Part shown: positions 1 to 9,906 of the stretch, piece by piece
Numbering within the stretch: position 1 is the first letter of the stretch
Layout of the letters: each line of letters starts with the position of its first letter
NCBI GenBank assembly: GCA_023213315.1
Contig: JAKCPI010015258.1
Location: 1 to 64,000 of the forward strand
DNA: 64,000 nucleotides
Direction of reading: 5' to 3'
Source: Euborellia annulipes
Taxonomy: Eukaryota > Arthropoda > Insecta > Dermaptera > Anisolabididae
Notes under the pieces: model-generated
The model's input: only the letters and a program-made list of their open reading frames with translations
The model's database searches: none
What the model was told of the DNA's origin: nothing
Program-made: the position numbers and the translations under genes

Positions 1-5
1 ATATT

Positions 6-797
6 AGGGGTGGAAAAGGCGCTCAAAAAGTCGATTTTCGACCATGGAATCATTCTGAAAGTCGACTTTTTGACTTTCCAGTCGACTTGTTAAAACTATA
101 TAATTCGTGATTAGGAGATACTCAGGAAATATTAAATATATTTATTTATTTATAATATATATATAGTAATGCAGCGTTTTCCAAACTGTGAGGCACGCCT
201 CCCTAGGGAGGCGCGGACTAGTCTAAGGGGAGGCGCGAATATTGGCCACCAGAACCAGCTAGTTTTAATATAAATAAGAATAAATAAAAAAAAAAATTTT
301 ATATAAATTTATATTATTTAGCATTAAAAATTTTTGTTTTTGTATTATTTTATAAAAAGGGTGGGGGAGGCGTCATAAAATTAAATATTTTTAAGGGAGG
401 CGTGGTAACATAAAGTTTGGAAACCACTGTAGTAATGAATATAAGATTTGAAAATGCGCCTGATATGGCACCGAACATTAAAATAAAATATGAAAGTTGA
501 GTATTAAAATAAAACATTAAAATTGAGGAATTAAGAATGCCACATATGTTCACTAACCGATTTTAGAAAGCGTGTTGAGTGGTGTGTTATGTGTAGGTTT
601 TAAAAGAAAGATGAATGTCAATCAATGAAAACGTTACAAACTATATTACCATTGGATACTAAATATTGTAAGAAAGTCGTCCAGTGAGAATCGATTCTAA
701 TCGACTTGAAAGAGTTTTAACTCCATTCTAAAAAGTCGATTATTTTCAGTAAAAGATCGATTCTTGATTAAAGTCCGAGTTGACTTTTCCATCGCTA
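6..797 (+). mobile_element. RepA copy 1, interrupted by a hAT element
   Basis: This is a member of the window's GTCGAC-rich family. It opens with GGGGTGGAAAAGGCGCTC and closes with GACTTTTCCATCGCTA, so the ends are inverted versions of TAGGGATGGAAAAG. The body aligns by eye with copies near 2.1, 13.2, 15.8, 31, 47.5 and 52.4 kb. Shared blocks include GAGGAATTAAGAATGCCACA and CAGTGAGAATCGATTCTAAT. No reading frame is kept. It is probably an old non-autonomous DNA transposon, but I see no clear target duplication at the window edge. Confidence 0.8.
172..429. mobile_element. hAT-1, 258-bp non-autonomous hAT-type element
   Basis: The left end reads CAGCGTTTTCCAAACT and the right end, reversed, reads CAGTGGTTTCCAAACT. 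Both sides are flanked by the identical 8-mer TAGTAATG (164-171 and 430-437). Short CAGNG-type terminal inverted repeats with an 8-bp duplication are diagnostic of the hAT superfamily. It sits inside RepA copy 1, so it is younger than that copy. Its interior has paired GGGAGGCG motifs and no coding sequence. A truncated relative lies at 50938-51007. Confidence 0.92.
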
Positions 798-2129
798 TAT
801 GAGATGAATAATTTTTTTTTTTTTTTACTTGCTGGTAGCTAGTCAACCCAAATGGTGAATTCACTAACAATTGTAAGAGATTTTTTTGTGTTTGCTTCTG
901 GCTTTAAAAAATTTGGTTATTTCTTTAATACATTTGCAACTATCTGAATGTTAATAACTTAACTTTAACTTTAAAACCTACTCTAATCCGTTCTATATTC
1001 AACAACTTGTTTGTTTCTTTCTCTGAATACATTAAATAAGTTACTGTAAATATATTCATCTAGGATATTTATGGCCAAGTAAAATTAATTGAAAAAAAAA
1101 AACAAAAAACAAACACTAAACACATGTAAGTCTTTAATTTGCAAAGCATTCGTGAGAATATGTCGTCATAATTTGTGCCAAGGGTATTTTATTAAGATCG
1201 AGATCTTATTCAAATCTTAAAACCGATATTTGATGTTGTCTTGTTTTTGGACATCTTATGAATATTCAGATGGAATTATTAAAATTTCGAATGAAATATC
1301 TCAGTTAAAAAAAAAAAGAAAGATAAGAGGAAGAAGTTGCGTTTAAAGAATTCATATGATTATTTATTTTTTTTTTTCAGATTTATGGTGAAGCTGTTTT
1401 TGTTGCTGATCATTGGCTGATTATTATTAATTTCGTTTTTTTTTTTTTTAGAAACTCGCTTTTTAAAATCTATAGCAGAATATTTCGATATGAATTTATT
1501 CATAAGCTGACTTGGCCTACACACACAGGTGTTTCGTTTCGGCATTTGAAACTCAATTCGATCATCTTAATTAGTTGTAATATTGCCGATTAATCGATGT
1601 TTCAAATCATTGAGACGAGACGTGCAAGAATCCAAAAACTCTTGTGTCTTAAACTTCTTACTTCAAGTATTCCATTCAGTTCTTCTTCCTTAATTTTTTT
1701 TTTTTTTTTCTTTTTTTGTTATTATACCGCAAGCAATTCGTTTCTTTTCTTTTTTTTTTTATCTAATAATTTCAAGTTTAAGCGATTTAATTAATTACAA
1801 TGAACAGTGAAAAACGGTAACATGCGGGTCTAAGCTTTCTTCATTAATGAAATTATTATTATTTTAAATTATATCTAGATGACGTAGAAAATGATGGTGT
1901 TAATAAGCTACAGCTAAATTATAATAATACAGGCTAATTTGATTTATATTAAAAAGATGCTGGTTTCATAAAACGCTCAATGAAATATATTTTTTAAGGT
2001 GTATTTGTTGATTGAGTAAAAAATACGTGCCTTCTGAATTATAAAATTTCTGAATTTGGAAAAAGCAAATAAATCAAGTCGACAGAAAGAAAAAAGTTGA
2101 ACAATACAATATCTTTTTAATTATGGATA
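798..2129. other. AT-rich intergenic stretch, no gene seen
   Basis: This stretch has several T or A runs of 9-14 bases and no frame longer than about 65 codons. The short frames at 1360-1545 (minus) and 1597-1794 (plus) are lysine- or phenylalanine-rich products of homopolymers. I recognise no repeat family here. Confidence 0.6.
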
Positions 2130-2943
2130 TGGATGGAAAAGGCGCTCGAAAAGGCGATTTTCGAATGTTGGAATCGATTAATCATTTCTGAAAGTCGACT
2201 TTTTGACTTTCAAGTCGACTTTTAAAAACTCTATAACTCGTGTTTAGGAGATAATCAGGAAATATTAAATATATTTATTTATTTATATCGAGGAGGCGAT
2301 TACCCGAGGAGATAAAGCAGTTAAGCTTATAATCCTGAGTTGAATACAACTCGAGTTCAAATCCACCTCATGGCAATAAATTATCCAACTTTATTTGAGA
2401 TGCCTCATCCTGAGGAAGGAAACGGGAACCCACCTCAGTATCATTCCCATGAGAGTTACTCTTCAGAGTAACCACAACGTGTCAAGTCTGACACTAATGA
2501 CTGAGAAGAAGATTTATTTATAATATAAGATTTATGAAGTATTTAAACATTTTACACAAATGTTTTTTTCAATATTTTTATAAAATCCAGAAATTGCAGG
2601 TGATATGGCACCCAACATTAAAATAAAATATGAAAGTTGAATATCAAAATAAAACATTAAAATTGAGGAATTAAGAATGCCACATATGTTCACTAACCGA
2701 TCTTAGAAAGCGTGTTGATTGGTGTGTTATGTGTAGGTTTTAAAAGAAAGATGAAAGTCAATCAATGAAAACGTTACAAACTATATTACCATCGGATACT
2801 GAAGTATTGTAAAAAAAGAAAGTCGTCCAGTGAGAATCGATTCTAATCGACTTGAAAGAGTTTCAACTCGATCTGAAAAGTCGATTATTTTCAGTAAAAG
2901 ATCGATTCTTGACTAACGTCAAAGTCAACTTTTCTATCCCTAA
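2130..2943 (+). mobile_element. RepA copy 2, interrupted by a SINE-like element
   Basis: It begins at GGATGGAAAAGGCGCTCG and ends at CAACTTTTCTATCCCTA. The internal blocks run in the same order as in copy 1. It is split by the tRNA-like element at 2288-2511. No coding capacity is visible. Confidence 0.82.
2288..2511 (+). mobile_element. S4: tRNA-like SINE element with 11-bp target duplication
   Basis: The insert breaks RepA copy 2 and is flanked by ATTTATTTATA on both sides (2277-2287 and 2512-2522). The uninterrupted RepA sequence has this stretch once. The head contains a B-box-like GAGTTCAAATCCACCTC about 65 bases in, as in tRNA-derived SINEs. A duplication of this length suggests target-primed retroposition. 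There is no clear poly(A) tail. It is the only copy of this type seen here. Confidence 0.7.
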
Positions 2944-3785
2944 TTTTTAGATGTATATTTTATTTAAATAAAAATTATATTAATAGCCTAGTGTGGCCTG
3001 GCTGGGTTTAAGAGCCAGCGGAATTTTTCATTTGTCTGTTTCTACGCTCGGGGCCTGAAGCGACTGCCCGGTGAAACGCCCCCCCCTCCCTCTTAATGCC
3101 AAGCATCATCACTTAATTATTTTTTTTTTTTTTGTTAACAAATATTAATATATGTAATTCAATTTACATTTTATTTCTTTTTTTAAATTAACCTAAAGTA
3201 TAAGATTAATGAGAACGATTTATCAAATGTCTCCGAGTGACATTTAAGCTAATTTGGTCCACTATTGATTCCTCTTATTAAATACTCGTATCTATAAAAT
3301 AGGCCTGCATCTGCTCTCTGTATGATAATCAAAAAAAAAAGTTTTATCGAAAAATCGACCTCCTAGCGAGTTTAAATAATTCATAATAGCCTGTTTGCAT
3401 TTTTGAATTTTTATATTCTCAAAGTAGGGATATCAATCAATGGAGAAATTTAAAGATAGAGATCGGGAAGGATGTTCCTGTAGACAGCGTTGCTTAATTT
3501 AAAGGGCACAGGGGATGTCGCGAATGCCCTAAGGAAGGAAATAAAATAAAAAAAAACAACAGGATCTAAAAAAAAAAGGTTCAAAAATTAAATTATAAAG
3601 AAAAAAAATTGAATTAAAGTTGTGTGCTGAAAAAATAAAACAAGAGAAAATTTTTTGGTTATTGGCAATTTGAAAAAAATAAAAAACTACCTAATTTTTT
3701 TATCAGTCATTAGGTGAGTCTTTTTTTTTTGAGAAATTATTAATATGTTTTCTCAATTACAACATTGAAATTACCCAACTATTAT
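2944..3785. other. AT-rich stretch with one GC patch, no gene seen
   Basis: A GC-richer patch at about 2995-3110 (GGCCTGGCTGGG, CGGTGAAACGCC) stands out from AT-rich flanks with many A and T runs. No frame or repeat family is recognised. Confidence 0.5.
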
Positions 3786-4000
3786 TTTCTCTTACCTATA
3801 CATACAGTACATGAAGCAGGTATAGGCCTATAGAGAGAAAGTATTGGATTCATGTCAAAAATTCGATGTCGAGATTTTGATGGAAATGCTTTTTGAAGTC
3901 TCCTCAAAAAAGTGGGTTCCTGAAAATGGTCTGTCTGTATGTGATCAAATTAAAGTATAAAAAAAATGAGCTTTTTTTATTTTCACATTTGACCTCCAGT
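3786..4000 (+). mobile_element. RepB 5' fragment
   Basis: It carries the family's opening hairpin (CTCTTACC ... GAGAGAAAGTATTGG), then AAAAATTCGATGTCGAG and TTTTGATGG, then the GGTCTGTCTGTATG tract. It is interrupted downstream by the LINE relic. RepB-like sequence (AAATAAGCTTTTAAATAAAA) resumes near 4440. Confidence 0.75.
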
Positions 4001-4437
4001 ACAATACCATTATGGCCATCATACATACAATATATTAACATATATTACAACTAAATGTGCATATTGTTGTTGTCACACTGAAAAACTTGTATATGTTGAC
4101 GTATGTGTCCTTTTCACCACCGTAGAGGACACCCTCCACGTTCACAGGTCTTGGGATCTTCTTCTTCAGCAGCCAATCTTCAAATTCCGTCCTGTCCAAG
4201 AGGGGGCACGCCAATAACAAGTGGTTCAGATCCGCCACCTCGGTTGGATCACATGTACGTACATCCGTCTTCCGTTCTTACACCAATCCTTTTGAGATGA
4301 GCGGGGAAGGACCCATGGCCAAACCCCATCCTCGTGAGAGACACATAGAATGCTCTACACATCCTATGTTTAACAAACCAAGGGGGAGACCCGACTCTGG
4401 GATTTATCAATGAATATCGGTAACCTCTAGCCCGGGA
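3990..4437 (-). pseudogene. Decayed 3' end of an I/Jockey-like LINE ORF2
   Basis: Reading the minus strand from about 4400 down gives GHGSFPAHLKRIGV. After a frameshift near 4250 it gives ADLNHLLLACPLLDR, ending near 4035. These two blocks match the stretch after the reverse transcriptase/RNase H region of I- and Jockey-group LINEs, where a His/Cys knuckle is followed by 'DLNHxxxxCP'. The frameshift falls between the two blocks, so the piece cannot be translated. RepB sequence on both sides and the T-run at the low-coordinate end suggest a 5'-truncated retroposed copy. The clade assignment is from memory of motifs. Confidence 0.72.
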
Positions 4438-4579
4438 TGAAAATAAGCTTTTAAATAAAATCGCCCAACCATCCAAAAACTTTTCAAAGAAAAATGAAGT
4501 ATATAATAAGAAATATGGAGATAAACAATGATCTATGGTCAAAAATATGTTTGAGGGAAGCAAGCATAAGAGGCATAAA

Positions 4580-4878
4580 GGGAGCGTACAAGTATTATGT
4601 AACGCAATTTTTGAAAATTTTTTACCCCCCTCCCCCATGTAACGCACCGTAACATTTTTCTGACCCCCTCCCCTAGATGTTACGTAACGCTCAAGTGGCC
4701 ATTTTTATCTAAAAGTCACAATTATTTTGCGCAAAGTATCAGAAAGTCGCTAAAATACCAGTTACGTAACTTGTTCGTTGTTCAACCCCCCCCCCTCCCT
4801 GCCTTGTAACGCATGGTAACGTTTTACGAGACCCCCCCCTCCCCCCCAAATTGCGTTACGTAATACTTGTACGCTCCC
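4580..4878. mobile_element. 299-bp element with 31-bp terminal inverted repeats
   Basis: The left end begins GGGAGCGTACAAGTATTATG and the right end is its reverse complement over 31 bases with one mismatch (4580-4610 and 4848-4878). The interior holds C-rich tracts and repeated GTAACG motifs that form further inverted pairs. I see no clean adjacent target duplication, so the superfamily is undecided. The element has no coding capacity and interrupts RepB-like DNA. Confidence 0.85.
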
Positions 4879-4889
4879 AAAGACATAAA

Positions 4890-5015
4890 GAAACAGTACC
4901 ACATGTACTGTTGGAAACTAAAATATATGTCGACACAAAAAAATCTGCTGTGACCATAGATACGAGAAAATTGTGTGTTGTGCAACTATTCACACCAGAT
5001 TTTTTGTATACTATT
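4890..5015 (+). mobile_element. RepB 3' hairpin fragment
   Basis: It contains GGAAACTAAAATATATGTCG, then AAAAAATCTGCTGTGACC and the closing arm CACACCAGATTTTTTG. These are the terminal palindrome and the segment before it in RepB. The arms are more diverged than in most copies. Confidence 0.7.
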
Positions 5016-5039
5016 AGTTTTATTATTAACTTGCCCTTC

Positions 5040-5410
5040 TGAGTTATTTGTGATCCCCTTTCCCCATAGCCTCAAGTTATTTAGTTTCCGTCGTCGCCGA
5101 AGCATTTGACGGCAGGGGGGGGGGCTAAAACCCTTTCCGAAAATGATCCTCTCTCTCGCTCTCAAACAGTAAACAACCTAACAATTGGCAGGAGTATAGT
5201 ATAGAATAAGAGATGGCGATGATGAAGAGGGGGGGGGGGGAGAGAGAGAGAGAGAGGAGATTATTCCTGGGCTTATTCAAACAAAGCGGGCGAGGCTGGC
5301 TAATCAACGTCCGACGTGGCCCTCGGCGAAACGCCCTCACCTTTGCTCAGCCCAACAGATTCTCAGACGTCCTATTTGCTTCTATGATGATAGCCGTTTA
5401 AACCCCCCTC
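5040..5410. other. GC-rich single-copy patch with purine tract
   Basis: This block is much richer in G and C than its surroundings and matches no repeat family in the window. It includes a GGCGAAACGCCCTCACC segment at 5320-5342 and a G/GA tract at 5229-5257. Frames cross it on both strands (5125-5340 minus, 5213-5401 plus), but neither looks like a known protein. It could be a conserved regulatory block or exon-proximal DNA. I cannot decide. Confidence 0.35.
5229..5257. repeat. G(12) followed by (AG)n
   Basis: A homopurine run: twelve G then about eight AG units. A pyrimidine mirror, (TC)n, lies at 5443-5461. Confidence 0.95.
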
Positions 5411-5442
5411 CCCCCCCCCCTCTGGACATGAAAAATTCCCTT

Positions 5443-5461
5443 TCTCTCTCTCTCTCTCTCG
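5443..5461. repeat. (TC)n microsatellite
   Basis: Nine to ten CT units follow a long C run at about 5403-5420. Confidence 0.95.
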
Positions 5462-5479
5462 CTTCTTCTATTCTGACAT

Positions 5480-6110
5480 TTCCCATTTCATTTCATTTAA
5501 ATACACTTCTATTTGATTGATTATTATTATAGTCAAAATTATAATTTTCAAAGACAAAACCCGCCTTATTTATATAAATTCGGCCACCTGGGATAAATTT
5601 AATATTCACTTTGACACTAAATAGACAAAACGATATAATATTATGATCTCATCTTTTCGGTATTTTAAACGAAACTTGTGATTTTTTTTTTTTTATTTCC
5701 TGCGATCCGTGAAATTACTTATTACATTTACATATATATTAGACGGGATGTTATTAGTTGATGATGTCAATTACTATCTTCCTTCTTCCTAAGAGTCACT
5801 TGTTTAAAAAGAATCTAGTCAACATTATTGAGGTAATATAATAGGTTAGCTACTAGGGGTAAAATATGAATATAAAAAAACCTTTCTAGAAAATTATTCT
5901 TTTTTCCATGGGGGATGTGACTAGTATAAGAAAAGGGATGTTTGAAAAATTTTTCTTATCAATCAATTGTATTTAAACAAAAAAAAGTTTTCCTATTATA
6001 ACTAGTGCCGGGTTGCAAGAAAAACAGTTCTATAAATATCTAGGCGTTAAAATTATTGGCTGTTGCTAAAGCAAAATTAAAGTTAACATTAAAATTTGTG
6101 TGGTTTTATG
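5480..6110. other. AT-rich stretch, no gene seen
   Basis: Low-complexity AT-rich DNA with A and T runs. There is no recognisable repeat or reading frame of note. Confidence 0.55.
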
Positions 6111-6122
6111 AAACCACGATGC

Positions 6123-6524
6123 AAGTGAAACTTTTTTTTTCGGATCGTAGGCGTTTAATTGAAAATTTTCAGAAAATTATTCAATTAAGGGTATTAAAAT
6201 CGCGTTTTTTAATCTTAACTTAATAATTGGAAAATGGGAAATCAATAGACGCATGTTAAATACTGAGAACAATATTTATTTAGTAATTGAAGATTTGAAT
6301 CATTTTAAATTATTTTAAAAATTATATTTTATCAATTTAAAAATTGAATAATTAAATCTCACAATTATTTTTTATAATTCGTCATATATATTAAATTTCA
6401 ACTTTCCTATTTTTGTCGTCACGGCTTGTGACGTCATGGCTTGTAGCGTCACGGCCTTTGACGTCACGCGACATGCTAATAGAAGAGCGAAAAAATTTGA
6501 GGGGATCAAATAAAAGTTTCACTT
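6123..6524. mobile_element. RepF copy 1
   Basis: It is bounded by a perfect 13-bp inverted repeat, AAGTGAAACTTTT ... AAAAGTTTCACTT. The body aligns closely with 46029-46493 and partly with 50463-50714. It includes a 15-bp tandem repeat near its right end (6418-6475). It is non-coding and looks like a MITE, with superfamily unknown. Confidence 0.82.
6418..6475. repeat. 15-bp tandem repeat inside RepF with two TGACGTCA sites
   Basis: About four units of GTCACGGCTTGTGAC-type sequence lie head to tail. The unit junctions create two full TGACGTCA palindromes at 6429-6436 and 6459-6466. That octamer is the classical CRE/ATF binding site. Whether it is bound here is unknown. Confidence 0.85.
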
Positions 6525-6875
6525 TAAAAATAAGAAAAAGTAAAAAAAAAAAAACTGATTTATTCTTCTACCAATACTCTACCTATTAATTTTTTCATTT
6601 ATTAAAAGTGTATATAAAATTTTATTTGTGATCCTAAATTATTTTTATCGGTGCCATGAATTCAATTGAAAGTGATTATTCAAATTAACTTGGTCCATTC
6701 CGTTATTGTTGCTGTTGTTGGAACATTCACAAAGGTATCCCGTTATTAAATATACGATTTGATTTTTTATAAATCTCTTTAACTATTTAAAATTTAATAA
6801 GCATGCAATACATTGATTAATACATTGGAATTTAAAGAAGAATATTTACATTTTTAATAAATAACTTAAGTCTAT

Positions 6876-6915
6876 TTTTACTTTCTCTTACCTCTATATA
6901 TATATATATATATAG
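6876..6915 (+). mobile_element. RepB 5' terminus remnant with (TA)n
   Basis: CTTTCTCTTACCTCTATATA is the start of RepB. It is followed by an expanded (TA)n to 6915. The rest of the element is missing. Confidence 0.6.
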
Positions 6916-6955
6916 TGTGAACCTGTATTGAAAGCATGAGATTTCAAATGGTATA

Positions 6956-7175
6956 AATAATAACGCCTGAACCGCAATATGACTTTCTTCAGGTACAATT
7001 CAGTTAAGATTACAAAAGTTGTTACATCTGTGACAATCACATTTGAATTAGTTGAGAAAACATTCAAATTCAAAATTCAAACGAGATTTCACAGATTTAA
7101 CAACTTTTGTAATCTTAACTGATTTGTACCTGCAGAAGGCCGCAGAATGAGTGGCCGAAACGTTGTTATTTTTAC
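6956..7175. mobile_element. Foldback with hammerhead-like ends (P1)
   Basis: The left arm (about 6979-7032) and right arm (about 7090-7135) are inverted copies. They share CAGTTAAGATTACAAAAGTT and its reverse complement, with a loop of about 60 bases. The outer right side reads GCAGAAGGCCGCAGAATGAG then TGGCCGAAACGTTG. A degraded inverted version lies on the left at 6958-6990. The GGCC ... GGCC-GAAAC layout resembles stem II plus the GAAA core of hammerhead ribozymes found at ends of Penelope-like elements. Confidence 0.6.
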
Positions 7176-7224
7176 AAATAAAACACAGTTAAACCGAAAA
7201 TAAAATTCTTTTATTAATAAGTAT

Positions 7225-7338
7225 TTCGTTTAAAGTATAAAGGGCCTAAGATGCCGAATATATTTTCTAAAAATACTCAAACTTAGGAAATACTCGATAC
7301 TTACTAGTATCGATACTTTTCTCTCGATACCACATCCC
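7225..7338 (-). mobile_element. RepH fragment (ATCGATACTTTT-type)
   Basis: CTCGATACTTACTAGTATCG and ATCGATACTTTTCTCTCGAT end in CACATCCCTA. This resembles the fragments at 32655-32815 and 34690-34850. The GGGATG-type end suggests a small hAT-like element. It is truncated. Confidence 0.55.
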
Positions 7339-7537
7339 TACTCACACTCACACAGGCCATCTAAGACTTTGACGATAACCGTCATTAATTAATATACATA
7401 TTTGGGGTCCAAGCTTCCTTATTTAATCCATTTGGTATCCAAATGGCTTAAATAAAATCATCGGACTGCCTGGGGTTCGAACCCGCGACTTTTGGTAAAC
7501 GAGGTTAGCACGCTAACCCCTACACCAAGCCCCGAGA
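7339..7537 (-). mobile_element. S1 SINE copy a
   Basis: On the minus strand it starts GGGGCTTGGTGTAGGGGTTA (A box region) and then has a B box, GGGTTCGAACCCC. The shared S1 body follows: the ATTTGGATACCAAAT hairpin, the GACTTTAAACGATAAC-type block and a GTGTGAGT-rich tail. It is a tRNA-derived SINE, not a tRNA gene: the tRNA-like part is followed by a conserved body of about 130 bases. Confidence 0.85.
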
Positions 7538-7539
7538 GC

Positions 7540-8433
7540 ATTTTTTATTTAAATAACCTCAGACTTAAATATTTTCCACTATTAAATTATATAAATAACT
7601 TCATATTATATCTATAGCATGTATTTAGATTGAATTAATTTAAGTAATTGTAAGAGAAAATCTCATTAGTGGAATTAATATGAATATTTTGGAATTGTCA
7701 CCCGTAACATGTTCATCAGGCCCTCTGCAGAAGGATGTCACTTGTCATTATGGAAATGCAATTCAATTATAATACCATCTCTATGAGCGTGACAACTTCA
7801 AATCATTGGCATCTCTCTTTAAAGCTTCAAAACAACCAACGAACCGGTCCTGATAACGGAACTGCTAAAATTTTTTTTTTTTAAGATGTATCCTTATCAG
7901 TACTATGTGACCTTTATTGTGGTCGTAAAATTTTAAGAGCTTGTTATCTGCGCCTGTGATTGATATGAGAGTAGGTAAAATGTCATTTAAGGAGGCTGCT
8001 TAAACTTGACAGGGCTCATTAGCGTGTCTTAGCTGACCCGAAAAAAAAAAGGTCTCAATTTGTATGATGGACACACGCATTACCGATACCGATCATTATG
8101 TCATCAATATGAACATCAATATATTAAACCCGTTGGGTGGAAATTTGAGCTGGCCGCGTGTGGGCTGCTGAAGCCACGATCTTCGTGGCCCAGGTCCAAA
8201 AAGCCTGTTTGGTCCCCCCTCCCCCCCCCTCCTTTATATTCTTTCTCCATATCAAGGTCCTCGTGATGGGTTTCATGCACATGCCAAGTCATATCACGCC
8301 GTTTTCTATTGCAGTGCATAGAGGCGGGAATTCTCCTATGAAGATGATCATGCTTGTTGACAGCTGAACGAAAAAAAAAAAAAAAGTTTAATCCTTAGGC
8401 TTAAGATATCGAAATCCGATGTCTTGCCTAAAT
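7540..8433. other. AT-rich stretch, no gene seen
   Basis: No repeat family is recognised. A C-rich run (8215-8231) sits in a moderately GC patch at 8120-8300, crossed by short frames on both strands. None has protein-like features. Confidence 0.5.
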
Positions 8434-8510
8434 CAGTGGTTGTTAACATTTTTTTAGCACAGAGCCTCTAAACATGACAATAGAAGGAGAAAAAACACCT
8501 CAACGTCAAC
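8434..8510 (+). mobile_element. Left end of a hAT-like element
   Basis: CAGTGGTTGTTAACATTTTT followed by TAGCACAGAGCCTC is the usual opening of small hAT elements. I found no matching right end or duplication, so only this end is called. Confidence 0.45.
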
Positions 8511-8880
8511 AGGGGGATTTTTTTTAATTCCTTTTTCTCGTATCTCTATAATTCCTAAAAATGACATTTACAATATTATTAATTAATTCAAGAGATAATT
8601 TTTTAGCCATGTCTTTTTTTGGGATATTATTTATCTACTACATACCAGAGGGAAATCTTCTTTATATACCAACCTACGATGATGGAATATATAAAAAGTC
8701 AAATAATTTTATCATATTTATTCTTCCATGAAACGTTGTCTAAAAGCTTCATTTTTTTTTTTTTTAATTTCTACTCAAAAGAAAATCTTTTCAAGATAAC
8801 GAGAGCGCTTTTTTTTAAATCTTGAAATTTTTTAAATTGAAATCAATGATCTATTCATATTAGTAGTAATATTATTATTA
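8511..8880. other. AT-rich stretch, no gene seen
   Basis: T-rich DNA. A frame at 8619-8825 is phenylalanine-rich and not protein-like. Confidence 0.5.
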
Positions 8881-8927
8881 GGAGAACTTGAGTCGGAGCA
8901 AGTGTACAGTACTTGATAACGGCTGCA

Positions 8928-8970
8928 GAATAAGCAGTCGAAACGTTGTACAGTATACTGTACAACGAAA
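8928..8970 (+). mobile_element. Short hammerhead-like end
   Basis: GGCTGCAGAATAAGCAGTCG followed by AAACGTTGTACAG resembles the outer right side of the foldback at 6956-7175 (CGAAACGTTG). Next to it is the palindrome TTGTACAGTATACTGTACAA at 8946-8965. It appears to be a decayed terminus of the same class. Confidence 0.4.
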
Positions 8971-9118
8971 GTATATGAGAAATGATTGAAAATTCATATT
9001 TTTTTTAAAGCGATACTTGTTCATATACTTTAATATTAATTTTATTTCATATCCTGGGTATATTAAAATTAAACCACGAAAGTATATGAGAAATGATTGA
9101 AAATTGATATTTTTTTTA
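8965..9118 (+). repeat. Direct repeat of about 44 bp, spaced 111 bp
   Basis: ACGAAAGTATATGAGAAATG and the following bases to ATATTTTTTTTA occur at 8965-9008 and again at 9076-9118 with almost no mismatches. The copies could be duplicated element ends or a local tandem duplication. Confidence 0.8.
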
Positions 9119-9342
9119 CAGTGTATTTATATATTTTTAATAAATATTTAATACAAAAATGTAGTCTATAATTAAAAATTGTCCTAATAATAATATTTCA
9201 AACCACAAAAGCTTTAATAACACATTAGTAGTAATGTTGTGAATTAAATAAAGAGATAGATCTTCTTTTTCTCTACAAGATAGCGGTCTTAACTCAATTT
9301 CGATCATAATGGCGCTTGGTTCCTTTATACATAACACCGTCC

Positions 9343-9665
9343 AATTATGAAAAAAAAATTTTCATTACTAATCCAATCCAGTGCCTGCTTGAGTATTTGG
9401 TTACATTCATAGAATACACTAATGCAAAGAATACATAAATATTTCTCTATACATTTCTTATGGGAGAAATCCCAACTTTAGGAATTAATTACTCAAAAAG
9501 TTATAGGAATTTCTGGATGAAAATAATTTTCCTGTAATCCCTAGAATCCCTCTTTAAGTATATAAAATTTCGTTTCAAAATTCCAACGGCAAGTTGGCCA
9601 AACTGAGCATGACAGACAGACAGACAGACGGACATTAGCGAATTATATAAATAGATACTATTTCT
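9343..9665 (+). mobile_element. RepD copy 1
   Basis: It shares GTGCCTGCTTGAG, TTACATTCATAGAATACA, ATTTCTCTATACATTTC and a GACAGACAGACAGAC tract with 9907-10112, 45434-45720 and the element at the window's right end. It is an AT-rich non-coding repeat with a tetranucleotide tract. Its class is unclear. Confidence 0.72.
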
Positions 9666-9750
9666 GGTACCAAGGTTAGCTTTCGTCCTTTGGGAAACCG
9701 CGAGTACTAGAACTTTACTGATGTACTTTTTTAGTTATTCCCAAATAAAT

Positions 9751-9771
9751 AAAAAAAAAAAAAAAAAAAAA
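9751..9771 (+). repeat. Poly(A) run
   Basis: A run of 21 A between RepD copies. It could be a retroposon tail. Confidence 0.85.
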
Positions 9772-9774
9772 CAA

Positions 9775-9900
9775 TGAGCTTTAGGTCGGTCAACCCGGAA
9801 TTTGAATTATAACTAGCCGCGGCGCCTAGCCCGGGGGCTTCGCTTCCCCTGGACGCCCCGCCAGCTGGCTTGGGCCCGCCTGCGGTGGACCCTCGCCTTT
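9775..9900. other. GC-rich island between two RepD copies
   Basis: CTAGCCGCGGCGCCTAGCCC, then GGGGGCTTCGCTTCCCC and a G/C-rich stretch to about 9898, lie within otherwise AT-rich repeats. The CTAGCCG...GGCTTCGC pattern resembles a GC-rich end found in repeats of many arthropods. That is recollection only. Confidence 0.4.
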
Positions 9901-9906
9901 TCTTAA

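Noticed and set aside
4249..4647. A 132-codon minus-strand frame as a gene
   Set aside because: Only its last third matches a LINE tail. The rest is RepB and the 31-bp-TIR element read through, so it is not a protein.
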